From Burkholderia pseudomultivorans (lineage in GTDB: Bacteria; Pseudomonadota; Gammaproteobacteria; Burkholderiales; Burkholderiaceae), in assembly GCF_001718415.1 (NCBI RefSeq), contig NZ_CP013378.1:682001-746000 (forward strand): a stretch of DNA of 64,000 bases. The letters are read 5' to 3'. Numbering within the stretch: position 1 is the first letter of the stretch; the number at the start of each line of letters is the position of its first letter. Both the position numbers and the translations under genes were made by a program. The notes beneath the pieces are model-generated. The model was not told where the DNA came from. It ran no database searches and was given only the letters and a program-made list of their open reading frames with translations. This document shows positions 26,992 to 35,107 of this stretch, in pieces.

Positions 26992-27828
26992 ATGAACGCG
27001 GATCGCGCATCGTACGACGCGTTCGTCCGGTTCCTGTCGACGCCGTTGCGCGACGGAAAGCCGTTCGTGCTGAAAACGCGGCACGCGATTTCGCTGCACT
27101 TCGATCATCTGGCGACGCAGAGCTTCATGTCGCTGAAGGATCCGTCCGCGCTCGCGCTCGGCTATACGCGCGTGATGATGGGCTTTCTGCTGCTGCAGCC
27201 GGCGCCCGCGCACATCTGCATGCTGGGGCTCGGCGGCGGCTCGCTCGCGAAGTTCTGCTACCGGCATCTGCCGGGCGCGGCGATCGACGCGGTCGAAATC
27301 AACCCGGACGTGATCGCGCTGCGCGACGTATTCCGGATTCCGGCGGACGATGCGCGCTTTCGCGTGGTGTGTGCCGACGGCGCGGATTACGTGGCGAGAG
27401 CGGACGTGCGGACCGACGCGATCCTGCACGACGCGTTTGCGGCGGACGGGATGCCGGACCGCTGCACCGATCGCGCGTTCTTTGCGGCGTGCCGCGCGCG
27501 CCTGAGCGACGCGGGGGTGCTCGCGATCAACTTCACGGACGACGATCCGGCGCTGCCGGCGCATATCGAGCGGCTACGATCGCTATTCGGCGCGTCGTAC
27601 GCGCTGGTGCGCTGCGGCGAGGGCAGCAACTTCGTCGCGTTCGCGTGGAACGGCGAGCGCCGCCTGCCGTCGATGCGGATCCTGCTCGAGCGCGCGATGT
27701 CGTTCGGCTTTGCCGGAAACCTCGGGCTGGTGTCGATTGCGCGACGGCTGAAGGCGGGGGAGAGCATCGATCCCGCGAAATTGACGTGGCGCGGCCCGGG
27801 CCACGGACGCTGGGAAATCGGCCCGTGA
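26992..27828 (+). CDS. Spermidine-synthase-like SAM-binding protein
   Basis: 278 residues with a Rossmann SAM/dcSAM-binding core: CMLGLGGGSLAKFCY (the GGGS motif of polyamine aminopropyltransferases), VEINPDVIALR, then DGADYV and ILHDAFAADGMP. The N-terminal part is short and the usual aminopropyltransferase active-site Asp/Tyr set is not obvious, so it may be a methyltransferase-like relative rather than a true spermidine synthase. It starts 58 bp after the PhnA-like gene, probably on the same transcript. Confidence 0.75.
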   Translation: MNADRASYDAFVRFLSTPLRDGKPFVLKTRHAISLHFDHLATQSFMSLKDPSALALGYTRVMMGFLLLQPAPAHICMLGLGGGSLAKFCYRHLPGAAIDAVEINPDVIALRDVFRIPADDARFRVVCADGADYVARADVRTDAILHDAFAADGMPDRCTDRAFFAACRARLSDAGVLAINFTDDDPALPAHIERLRSLFGASYALVRCGEGSNFVAFAWNGERRLPSMRILLERAMSFGFAGNLGLVSIARRLKAGESIDPAKLTWRGPGHGRWEIGP

Positions 27829-27843
27829 CGGGCGCCGCGGGCG

Positions 27844-28029
27844 TTACTTGACCCGCTTGCCGAGCGCGCTCTTGGTCTTGTAGGTCACGCCGTGACGTTC
27901 GAGATATTCACGGATCAGTTGCCGCACGACTTGCGACGGCGTGAGATCCTGCTCCGCGCAGAGCATGTCGAAGGCTTCTTTCTTGGCGGGATCGATCAGG
28001 ACGGTCAGGCGGGCGGTTTTCGTTTCCAT
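27844..28029 (-). CDS. Ribbon-helix-helix DNA-binding protein
   Basis: 61 residues. ARLTVLIDPAKKEAFDMLCAEQDLTPSQVVRQLIREYLERHG is a CopG/Arc-type ribbon-helix-helix: a strand, then two helices with the TPSQVVR turn. The ATG at 28029 gives a protein of the expected size; a longer open frame upstream has no family-like sequence. No toxin gene lies beside it, so a stand-alone repressor is more likely than an antitoxin. Confidence 0.75.
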   Translation of the reverse strand: METKTARLTVLIDPAKKEAFDMLCAEQDLTPSQVVRQLIREYLERHGVTYKTKSALGKRVK

Positions 28030-28062
28030 TGCGGTGAGTGGCGCGGCAGATATGTTAATCAA

Positions 28063-28068
28063 ATTATA
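28063..28068 (-). promoter_or_regulatory. -10 element for the ribbon-helix-helix gene
   Basis: On the minus strand a perfect TATAAT lies about 34 bp before the ATG at 28029, in an AT-rich patch that stands out from its surroundings. No clear -35 hexamer is seen. Confidence 0.45.
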
Positions 28069-28176
28069 ATGCATTTGCTGGCGGCGCCACGCTGGAGCGC
28101 CGCCGCCTGTCGGTGTGGGCCGACCTCTCCAGGCCTCGGACTTCCCGCTTGACACCCCGCCGTATATCGCGCCGGT

Positions 28177-28935
28177 TCAGGGCCTGCTGTCGAAATGCGC
28201 AAGCAGGTCGTCGACGACCGGTACGATCGCGAGCATGACGAGCACGCCGGCGAGCGGCACCGTCGATACGTAGCCGACGTGCTTGAAGCCGATCGCGCCG
28301 GCCAGGCCGCCGACGAAGAACGACGTCAGCATGGTCGCATGAATCCTCAGCTTCGAGCGGTTCGCGACGACCGCATGCGCGTCCACGACGACGGCCGAAC
28401 GATTCCAGTAGAAAAGCTTGCCGAGCTCGATGCCCAGATCGGTCACGATGCCGGTCATGTGCGTCGTGCGGATTTCCGCGCCCGACAGTTTCGTGATCGT
28501 CGCGTTCTGCAGGCCCATGATGAAGCAGAGCAGGATCACCGTCACCGGCACGAAGAACGCCTCCCACAGCGCGAGGTGACTGCCGAGCATGCCGAACAGC
28601 AGCAACAGCATCGCCTCGACCAGCAGCGGCAGCACGTACTGACTGTGCAGCCCGCGGCGACGCCCCCAGTTCACGAGCATCGCCGAGCAGCCGGCGCCGA
28701 CCAGGAACGACGCGAGCGAGCTGATGCCGGCCAGCGCGAGACGGACGTCGCCGAGCGCGGTCTGGTCCGCGATCGCCGACACGATGCCGCTCATGTGCGA
28801 CGTGTATTGCCTGACCGCGAGGAAGCCGCCGGCGTTGGTCGCGCCGGCGACGAAGGCGAGCGAAAAACCGAGCTGACGGTTCGCGGTCGCGCTGCGGTGT
28901 TTTCCCGTCAGGCTTCGGAAGTACTGCGCTGGCAT
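28177..28935 (-). CDS. DUF1275 (YoaK-like) membrane protein
   Basis: 252 residues with about six hydrophobic helices. Family hallmarks are LAFVAGATNAGGFLAVRQYTSHMSGIVS near residues 25-52 and FIMGLQNATITKLSGAEIRTTHMTGIVTDLG near 140-170, which form an internal repeat around T-H-M-(S/T)-G. Function unknown across the family. The start at 28935 was chosen by fit to family; the ribosome site is weak. A perfect palindrome about 110 bp upstream may control it. Confidence 0.85.
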   Translation of the reverse strand: MPAQYFRSLTGKHRSATANRQLGFSLAFVAGATNAGGFLAVRQYTSHMSGIVSAIADQTALGDVRLALAGISSLASFLVGAGCSAMLVNWGRRRGLHSQYVLPLLVEAMLLLLFGMLGSHLALWEAFFVPVTVILLCFIMGLQNATITKLSGAEIRTTHMTGIVTDLGIELGKLFYWNRSAVVVDAHAVVANRSKLRIHATMLTSFFVGGLAGAIGFKHVGYVSTVPLAGVLVMLAIVPVVDDLLAHFDSRP

Positions 28936-29401
28936 AGGGGTTCGCTCAATCGCCGTGAAACGCGGGCATCGACGTGTGACGGCCGGCGTGGCGCGCCGGC
29001 CGGGCCGGTGGCGCGACGCGCCGGAACTTCGGGAATCATGTTGCTGACATGATAACGTCATTATCATGTTCTGTTAGCTTGATTGTGCTTTAAGTGCAAT
29101 AATGCAGCGGTGTTGCGTCCCGATTTAGGGATGGCGCGATCTGCGGCTGCGCGCGGTCTGGAGCCGAGCCCATCCACGGCTACGCGCCGGCCCGGCTGAC
29201 CGGTTGTGACGGCAGCTTCGGTGCGCACGGGGATTGCTCGATCGGGGCGCGCGCCGACATCGGCCGTTCGTGTCACGATTGCGCCATGTGCGGTGCGTTT
29301 CCGGGCGGGCGACCGCGCGCTCCGGTCGGCATGCAGTGCCATCGGGCGCGCCCGCCGATCCCGGTGCATCCCGCGGGCACGATGATTTCGACTACTGCTT
29401 C
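28936..29401. other. Intergenic region with operator-like palindrome
   Basis: 466 bp between the divergent DUF1275 gene and a small membrane-protein pair. Apart from the palindrome at 29047-29069 and its neighbouring AT-rich patch, I see no gene or repeat here. Confidence 0.5.
29047..29069. promoter_or_regulatory. Perfect 23-bp palindrome, candidate operator
   Basis: Arms ACATGATAA (29047-29055) and TTATCATGT (29061-29069) are exact reverse complements around a 5-base centre. The site lies upstream of the DUF1275 gene in an AT-rich patch. On the minus strand a possible promoter (TTGCAC, 17-bp spacer, TAACAG; plus-strand 29071-29099) sits immediately upstream of it, so a repressor bound here could block transcription. 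Confidence 0.6.
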
Positions 29402-29752
29402 ATGACACCCATCAAGTTCATTCTTCGTTACACGGCGATCCCGTTCCTCGCGATCGTCGCCGTCGTGATCTGGACCGTCATTCCGACGTCGAAGGAGATC
29501 GACGCGAGACAGTACGCGGCGTTGTCGCGCACGTACGCGAGTTTCCCTCTGCCGTTCAGGCGCGAGATCGCCGATGCGATGGACGACGGCCAGATCAACG
29601 ACCGGAACTACCAGACGCTCGTGCGCGATTCGCTGGGCAACGGCGTCGCGCTCGACTGGCCGACGACCGGCGTCGGCGACGTCGACACGGAGCGACGCAG
29701 GCTGGCCGAACAGGTTCAGTCCGACACCGAACTTCCCGGGCATCAACCATGA
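29402..29752 (+). CDS. Small membrane-anchored hypothetical protein
   Basis: 116 residues with one N-terminal membrane segment (YTAIPFLAIVAVVIWTVIP) and a soluble tail containing DARQYAALSRTYASFP. Not a recognised family. The ATG at 29402 begins just before the membrane segment; the open frame continues upstream without family-like sequence. It overlaps the next gene by 4 bp (ATGA), so the two are probably co-translated. Confidence 0.6.
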   Translation: MTPIKFILRYTAIPFLAIVAVVIWTVIPTSKEIDARQYAALSRTYASFPLPFRREIADAMDDGQINDRNYQTLVRDSLGNGVALDWPTTGVGDVDTERRRLAEQVQSDTELPGHQP

Positions 29753-29961
29753 AAACTCTGCTGGTCGCGGTGGCATTCGTTCTGATTATCGGCAGCCTGG
29801 TTTCCGCGCTGTACTTCATGAATCACGATCGGGGCAAGAGCAAGCGGATGGTCTGGTCGCTCGCGGCGCGCGTGGGTCTGTCGATCACGCTGTTTCTGTC
29901 GCTGTTGCTTGCGTACTGGCTCGGATGGATCGAGCCGACCGGGTTGCCGATCGGGCGATGA
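29749..29961 (+). CDS. DUF2909-like twin-transmembrane protein
   Basis: 70 residues with two membrane helices (LLVAVAFVLIIGSLVSALYFM and GLSITLFLSLLLAYWLGWI) separated by a basic loop (RGKSKRMVWSLAARV). This matches the short twin-helix DUF2909 family, which is often encoded near cytochrome oxidase assembly genes in beta-proteobacteria. Here it pairs with the preceding small membrane protein instead. Confidence 0.75.
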   Translation: MKTLLVAVAFVLIIGSLVSALYFMNHDRGKSKRMVWSLAARVGLSITLFLSLLLAYWLGWIEPTGLPIGR

Positions 29962-30323
29962 ACGCGCGGTGTTGACCGGTCGTGGGGTGGCCGGGTAGGG
30001 CGAGGGAGGTTCGGCTGCATCGACTCTCGGGGAGAGGGTGCGGCTGATCCTGGAGAATCCGAGTTTGGATTCGAAATGCAGGCGTTGTGATAAGAATACT
30101 TATCTTGCTATCGTCCGTTTGGCGATGTCTGCAACCAGCCACGCGCGACACTGAGTGGCCGTTGTGGAACCACGCGAAGGACTCTTGGCGACCCGAAGTG
30201 GCCGTTCGGACTCGAGCGGACGCAGTGACTGCTTTCACGTATGCCGGTAGTGGTCACTCGGTACAGCTCGTACAAGCGATTGCGGAAAGGTAGCCACCGA
30301 AAGTACGTCCATGTGACAAGCGC
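29962..30323. other. Intergenic region at the border of the accessory block; GATAAG palindrome
   Basis: 362 bp with no supportable gene; open frames of about 68 codons exist but show no family-like sequence. At 30089-30104 the palindrome GATAAG-AATA-CTTATC has perfect 6-bp arms and may be an operator. From here to about 36.2 kb the GC content and codon use fall below that of the flanks. Confidence 0.45.
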
Positions 30324-31310
30324 TTACGCCACCGGCTGCAGATCGTCAGATACAGGAGGGCAGATCCAGCAACGCCGAGCAGCCCCGTAAAGGAATGACG
30401 CCGCCCGAGCGACGACGGACAAGCTTTCCGCGAGATCTCGTCCTCTTAAGAAAAGAAGACGACCGATTTCCTGAGATGAGTCATTGCACTTTCTCACATA
30501 CTCAGCATCAACAATGCCACACCGGTGGGCTATCAAATGCCTGCGCTGACCCACGAGCCACAATTCCGGCGACTCGAAGACGCGAAGAAATTCGTCGGGC
30601 GCTCCAAGTTCAGCAAATAATACGGGGAATAAATCCTTTAGCAGTTGGGGGGAACTGAAGTCGCGGTCAACCCCAATGATGGTACCGAGCTTACCCGTCA
30701 GATCATAAGCATTTTTTTCCAGTATATTTGGCCAAGCCCCTTGTGCAATGGAGAATCGCTCCTTTAGCCTCTGATTTTTTGCGATGACACCGTATAAATC
30801 AGGTCGCTTATTCAAGGCAGCAATAAATACATCCTTGCAATAAACTTCGAATGCTCCCCAGGTCAGCAAACAAGCCTGATGCATTAGACGATTTAGCAGC
30901 TCTGGTCGCTGTTTCTTCAGATGATCATTACTTTTCCGAAGAACTGTTGAAACCAATAGATGGGTAAATTCTAAATTCTCGCCCAAAAAATCTTCGTCTG
31001 CAGGATTGGCTCCAGCGGCCTTCAATTCTTGAAGTCGTCGATTCGCGTCCGAGTCACCAATTAAAAATGGAGCCATAAGCAAATAGGGGAAATCCAACAA
31101 GTCCTTTGCTGCTCTCAAGTTGGAAACGAATGCACGAAACGGCTGCTCCAGCGGAGTTGCATCACCAGCCAAACCCTCAAGCATTTTATTAAGCGCATCG
31201 AATGGATCGGATAGAAGTGGTACCCAGTAGGACGCCTCGAGTTCACCGACTACATCACGGATTTCGTCAAATGCCTTTTGCGCCTCTTCATCGCGCTCGC
31301 GTGACTTCAT
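30324..31310 (-). CDS. HEPN-domain-like hypothetical protein
   Basis: 328 residues, lower GC than the core genes. The middle to C-terminal part resembles the RiboL-PSP/MAE_28990-type HEPN fold: LMHQACLLTWGAFEVYCKDVF (about 144-164) is the typical first-helix pattern. VGQRRHLIAHRCGIVDAEY (about 259-277) contains the Rx4-6H motif that forms the RNase site in active HEPN proteins. Such proteins often act in defence or toxin-antitoxin systems. No obvious antitoxin partner is adjacent. GAGAGG precedes the ATG. The N-terminal about 110 residues are unrecognised. Assignment is by motif only. Confidence 0.6.
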   Translation of the reverse strand: MKSRERDEEAQKAFDEIRDVVGELEASYWVPLLSDPFDALNKMLEGLAGDATPLEQPFRAFVSNLRAAKDLLDFPYLLMAPFLIGDSDANRRLQELKAAGANPADEDFLGENLEFTHLLVSTVLRKSNDHLKKQRPELLNRLMHQACLLTWGAFEVYCKDVFIAALNKRPDLYGVIAKNQRLKERFSIAQGAWPNILEKNAYDLTGKLGTIIGVDRDFSSPQLLKDLFPVLFAELGAPDEFLRVFESPELWLVGQRRHLIAHRCGIVDAEYVRKCNDSSQEIGRLLFLRGRDLAESLSVVARAASFLYGAARRCWICPPVSDDLQPVA

Positions 31311-31349
31311 AACTGACCTCTCATTGTAGTTCTTGACCTGCCCCCGGTT

Positions 31350-32219
31350 TTAGTCCGAACCGCAGTTAGAGTCCGAGGTTAAAAACTGCTGCTTTGCATC
31401 GTGCGCCCGCGCGAACTGCACCGGCGTCAGATAGCCGAGTGAACTATGAGGCCGCTCGGTGTTGTACTCGATACGCCATTCCTCAATCAGCCGCTTGGCG
31501 TGGCGCATTGAGACGAACCAGTGCTCGTTCAGGCATTCATCGCGGAACCGCCCGTTGAAGCTCTCGATATAGGCATTCTCCACCGGCTTGCCAGGCCGAA
31601 TGAACGACAGCGTGACACCGGCTTCGTAGGCCCATGCATCCAGCACCTTACCAGCGAACTCCGGCCCGTTGTCGACCGTGATGGATGCGGGTAAGCCTCG
31701 CATCTCCTTGAGCCGCTCGAGCACTTGCTGCACTCGTAGGCCCGGCAGCGAAGTATCGACCTCGATGGCCAAGCACTCGCGCGTGTAGTCGTCGACCACG
31801 TTCAGGCATCGAAACCGCCGACCATAGGCCAGCCCGTCAGAAACGAAGTCCATCGACCAGCTCTGATTCGGGCCTGTTGCTAACGGCAGCGGCGTGCGCT
31901 CGACAGCCGCAATACGCTTGCGTCGCCGCTTGCGCACGCTCAGCCCCGCCTTGCTGTACAGGCGCCAGATGCGCTTGTGGTTGGCGAAGCAGCCATCCCG
32001 CTGCAACAGCACGTGAATCCGGCGATAGCCGTAGCGGCGCTTCTGCGCGGCGATGGCCATCATCCGGCCAGTCAGCGCTTCGTCATCAACTCGGCGGCGT
32101 GATTCGTAGTGGAACAGCGAGCGCGAAATCCCTACCAGCCCGCAGGCCCGGGTAACACCCATGGCACGTTCGGTCATCAATATCCGGACCGCTTCGCGCT
32201 TGGCCTGCGGGCTTGCTAC
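31350..32219 (-). CDS. IS3-family transposase OrfB (DDE catalytic part)
   Basis: About 289 residues from the frame junction. HTH_21-like start (KREAVRILMTERAMGVTRAC), then YGYRRIHVLLQRDG, and the rve integrase core with catalytic Asp in SMDFVSDGL, Asp in ITVDNGPEF and Glu in NAYIESFNGR. It has no good start codon of its own and is probably made as an OrfAB fusion by -1 frameshifting near 32216-32225. The reading frame is intact, so the element may still be active. Confidence 0.85.
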   Translation of the reverse strand, partial: VASPQAKREAVRILMTERAMGVTRACGLVGISRSLFHYESRRRVDDEALTGRMMAIAAQKRRYGYRRIHVLLQRDGCFANHKRIWRLYSKAGLSVRKRRRKRIAAVERTPLPLATGPNQSWSMDFVSDGLAYGRRFRCLNVVDDYTRECLAIEVDTSLPGLRVQQVLERLKEMRGLPASITVDNGPEFAGKVLDAWAYEAGVTLSFIRPGKPVENAYIESFNGRFRDECLNEHWFVSMRHAKRLIEEWRIEYNTERPHSSLGYLTPVQFARAHDAKQQFLTSDSNCGSD

Positions 32220-32476
32220 TTTCGAGCCAGCAGGTCCTTCAGCGCGGCGTTGTCGAGCATCGATTCGGCTAACAGTCGCTTGAGCTTGCTGTTCTCCTGC
32301 TCCAGTTCCTTCAGGCGCTGAGCTTCGGAGACCGTCATCCCGCCGAACTTCGCTTTCCAGTTGTAGTAGGTCGCTTCCGAGATGCCGTACTTGCGACACA
32401 GCTCCGCCGGCTTCAGGCCAGCCTCGGCTTCCTTCAAGATGCCGATGATCTGTTCTTCGGTGAATCGCTTTTTCAT
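32216..32476 (-). CDS. IS3-family transposase OrfA (helix-turn-helix)
   Basis: 86 residues: KKRFTEEQIIGILKEAEAG, then the helix-turn-helix AELCRKYGISEATYYNWKAKFGG and a leucine-zipper-like coil (LKELEQENSKLKRLLAES). Typical OrfA of IS407-type IS3 elements; it binds the terminal repeats. It overlaps the OrfB frame by 4 bp. Confidence 0.9.
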   Translation of the reverse strand: MKKRFTEEQIIGILKEAEAGLKPAELCRKYGISEATYYNWKAKFGGMTVSEAQRLKELEQENSKLKRLLAESMLDNAALKDLLARK

Positions 32477-32537
32477 TGCCGTTCCTCTCTGGAACGGACT
32501 CTACACCGTCACCGTACTAAACGCGGGGAGCAGGTCA

Positions 32538-33440
32538 GGGATCGACGGTTTCATCAATGGCGCGCTGCTCGGGAGCGATGCCGGCGAGTTCACTGCAGTA
32601 GCGGCGAACGCGCCGGGGCCGCTGGAATTGCTGCCGATGCCCGATTACCACAACGGCGAGCCGTGGTGGATTTTTTCGCGGCTCAATGGTGATCCGGTGA
32701 TGAAGCTTCCTAAGGAAGGAAATGCGTACAAGGAAATTTTCGCCAATTCAAAATGGTACGGATTGGTACCTGCGGAATCTGAGTCGTTGTTGGATCCAGC
32801 TGGAATTGTCAAGGAAAGACTGGATAAAACTACGGAAAAGCCAACCGTCTCCGAAAATTTTCGCGATACCATGAGCCAAGTCGTTGTGAACCAGAACAAA
32901 ATAATAAATGTCTATCACGATAACACTTACGTGTGCTACGGGGACGGCGCTTTGAAGTCCCGAGGATCGCCAACGTCGAGCGAAGGCGACGGCAAACCGA
33001 CGATCGAGAAGAGCGAGAAGCTCGAGTCTCTGTTGGCGTGGGGTACGGTGATCTGGAAAGGGAACATTCCGGAGGGCGTGACAGAAGAAGAACTGCGGTC
33101 CGCGCGGTTCATGCACGATTCGCACAGCGGGACGCTGCGGGTGCATCTGGACCCACGCAACGTGACCATTGAGTTCGAGGTGCAGAAGGTGGCAAAGCTG
33201 CCCCCGGGTAATGATAAGCCCGATCCCGACAAGAATGGCATTATTCCGGGCGACGGAACCGTTCCGGTCTGGTCTGCAGAAGCTCCCGCGCGCGGCGTGA
33301 GCGGCGGAGCGGCTCCTGGCGTTCAAATGGCGTTTGATCAAGGAGGCTATGTGCATCAGGAAAGTTATAACCATCCGTGGGCGCGCTGGGCGTTACTCTA
33401 TAGCATTGTACAAATCGCACAGGACGCACCGGAATGCTGA
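32538..33440 (+). pseudogene. C-terminal remnant of a T6SS lipase effector (Tle3/DUF3274-like)
   Basis: About 300 codons of the C-terminal part; the front is missing because the IS3 element ends exactly at 32537. Features of Tle3/DUF3274-type phospholipase effectors are GPLELLPMPDY near the start, GDGTVPVWSAEAP, and QGGYVHQESYNHPWARWALLYSIVQIA at the end. The last probably carries the catalytic His. The stop overlaps the immunity gene start (33434-33440). The open frame extends back into the IS from 32382, but that part is antisense IS sequence, not effector. Without the nucleophile-bearing N-terminal half it should be inactive. Confidence 0.75.
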
Positions 33441-34474
33441 CTCGAATTGGCAGATTTCTATTTCTGGTAATGGGCATATGCGCCTGTTCGATAACCTTTT
33501 CCGGAGAACCGACCTTGTCGAATCCCTTGTTGTCCAAGCAGCGCCCGTGGTGTATCGGTCGCTTTGTATTTGATCGGCCGGTCGCTAGCGAAATTTCAGA
33601 TCAGCGATATGAGTATTGGGGAGACAGACTGGAGACACAACATAATGTGTCGTCTGCGGCGTATCACGCCAAGGTTGGTGGGCTTGAGTCTGATTTAAAA
33701 ACAAAAAAGCGAATAGATCCGGGCAACAGAAACAAACCAACTAATCATGTATGGCTCGAAAGAGAAATATCGCCGACAACCAATTCAAGGGTATTTGCGT
33801 ATCAACAAGCTTATACAGAGGGCGTAACGTTACCTTTTCATACAGAGGGCTATATTTTTGAGAACAATACGCTATTCCATACAACTGGCAAGATTGGCTC
33901 TAGCGGTTTGAACAAGTTTGAGCCGATTTACACCGATCTCTACCATCGTATCAAGGCTCGCGACAACTGGTCGGTGCCGACAGAACCGGGATTCTGCTTC
34001 GACGGCGGAATTGCTACAGGGTCGTCGACTTCCACCGAAGAGGTCAGCCAATCGTTCGCATTGATGCCAGGTCGGCCGGCGCTGCTCGTGATCCAGATGC
34101 GGGACTCTGTCAGCCAGGATCAGGGTCGACCACTAACCAAGACGCTTCCCGACTTGCGCGCGAAGATGGACCAGATCTCGAGCGGCAGCTACCGCATTTT
34201 GCGGCAAGGCAAGCGCACGGTGGCCGGGATGGACGCCGAGGAAGTGCTGTTCGCGCTGAAGGAAGGTGAGATCACGTCGTACCGCTTCTACCTGCTTGCG
34301 CCGGGCGACCCCAGCACGCTGGCGAAGCCGCATACGGCCATCCAGCTGTTGCTCGGTGCCAGCAGTCCCGACGCGAAGCCCGAAGAGGCGACGTCGCCAG
34401 TCGACGAGACAGGTGCATTGCAAACGTGGGACGCGCTGTTGAACAGCCTGCGGCTGCGGCCCGGTGCGGTGTAA
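33434..34474 (+). CDS. T6SS immunity protein, Tli4 family (copy 1)
   Basis: 346 residues with an N-terminal hydrophobic signal (FLFLVMGICACS; LxxC-like, possibly a lipoprotein). Conserved segments are RPWCIGRFVFDRP, GYIFENNTLFHTTG, and the Tli4_C-type part from GFCFDGGIATG to SRLL-like C-terminal repeats (TWDALLNSLRLRPGAV). Such proteins sit in the periplasm and block lipase effectors. The start overlaps the effector remnant's stop by 7 bp, as in effector-immunity pairs. A paralogue at 35108 shares nearly identical sequence in its second half. Confidence 0.75.
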   Translation: MLTRIGRFLFLVMGICACSITFSGEPTLSNPLLSKQRPWCIGRFVFDRPVASEISDQRYEYWGDRLETQHNVSSAAYHAKVGGLESDLKTKKRIDPGNRNKPTNHVWLEREISPTTNSRVFAYQQAYTEGVTLPFHTEGYIFENNTLFHTTGKIGSSGLNKFEPIYTDLYHRIKARDNWSVPTEPGFCFDGGIATGSSTSTEEVSQSFALMPGRPALLVIQMRDSVSQDQGRPLTKTLPDLRAKMDQISSGSYRILRQGKRTVAGMDAEEVLFALKEGEITSYRFYLLAPGDPSTLAKPHTAIQLLLGASSPDAKPEEATSPVDETGALQTWDALLNSLRLRPGAV

Positions 34475-34492
34475 GCGAGGCGGCCATGCGAC
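33947..34492 (+). repeat. Direct repeat, copy 1 (immunity 3' half and start of PAAR)
   Basis: 546 bp running from within immunity copy 1 to the first codons of the PAAR gene. It recurs at 35621-36166 without indels and with only a few substitutions, while the DNA on both sides is much more diverged. Confidence 0.85.
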
Positions 34493-34773
34493 GCTACGAC
34501 ATCGTGAAAGGTGATACGACCACGGTCGCCGGCATCGTGCAAGGGGGCGGTGGCGCAGATCTCATCGGCGGCCGGGAGCAAGCCTACGAGCACGATCCGG
34601 TGTGGTGCCCCGTCTGCAAAACCGTGGGCAAGATTGCGTGCGCCGGCCCGCGCATTTCCACCACGGGGCCCGATGGGCGACAGGCTGCGCTGAGCGACGA
34701 TCTTTGCATGTGCGCGTGCCCGACGCCGCCGAAACTGGTGGCGTCGCAATCGACGTCGTACACCGACGTCTAG
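34486..34773 (+). CDS. PAAR-domain protein
   Basis: 95 residues: RRYDIVKGDTTTVAGIVQGGG at the start, then CPVCKTVGKIACAGPR and CMCACPTPPKLVAS. PAAR proteins form the metal-stabilised tip of the T6SS spike and recruit effectors. It starts 11 bp after the immunity gene and so closes an effector-immunity-PAAR cassette. A shrunken copy of the same gene lies at 36160. Confidence 0.8.
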   Translation: MRRYDIVKGDTTTVAGIVQGGGGADLIGGREQAYEHDPVWCPVCKTVGKIACAGPRISTTGPDGRQAALSDDLCMCACPTPPKLVASQSTSYTDV

Positions 34774-35107
34774 AACAGGAGAGCGGAATCTCGACGCGGT
34801 AGGCTGGCCAGCTCGGACAATCGGTCAGGATTGTGATTCGCATTCCGGCCCCCAGGGCTGCGGGTGTTCACAATCGACCGGCAGCGCGTCGAGATCTTTG
34901 CCTTCGATCCAATTCGGCTTCGGCCCGTAGATTCGCATATCGGCGCGGCCGCCGGCAAGGTGGTCGGATCATTAGGCGAATCGGCCAACCGTCGGGTACC
35001 AGGATCGACATGGCCATCGTCGCGAAATAGGTCGTCTCGGCGGTACCAGCGAACGACGCGGCAATGATCGCCGTGACGGCGATAAAAATCGCACAGGACG
35101 CACAGGA
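34774..35107. other. Degenerate spacer between the two immunity cassettes
   Basis: 334 bp without a supportable gene. The last about 25 bp (from AAATCGCACAGGACGCAC, about 35085) match the 3' end of the effector remnant at 33408, so this is probably the residue of a second effector gene whose body has been lost. Short open frames (for example 34864-35067) are not recognised. Confidence 0.5.

Larger units (their letters stand above)
31334..32537 (-). mobile_element. IS3-family insertion sequence (IS407 type)
   Basis: About 1204 bp. The left end TGACCTGCCCCCGGTTTTAG (from 31334) and the reverse complement of the right end, TGACCTGCTCCCCGCGTTTA (from 32537), form imperfect terminal inverted repeats. 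Two overlapping minus-strand frames encode the transposase. The flanking bases TTCT (31330-31333) and GGGA (32538-32541) are different, so there is no target duplication. This points to a deletion or recombination next to the element after insertion. It abuts the middle of a T6SS effector gene. Confidence 0.88.

Noticed and set aside
31330..32541. Target duplication for the IS407-type element
   Set aside because: The flanking tetramers TTCT and GGGA do not match in any register I tried.
32382..33440. Effector gene starting inside the IS with an intact start codon
   Set aside because: The first 52 codons are antisense IS sequence; only 32538 onward is effector-like, so the start is an accident of the junction.
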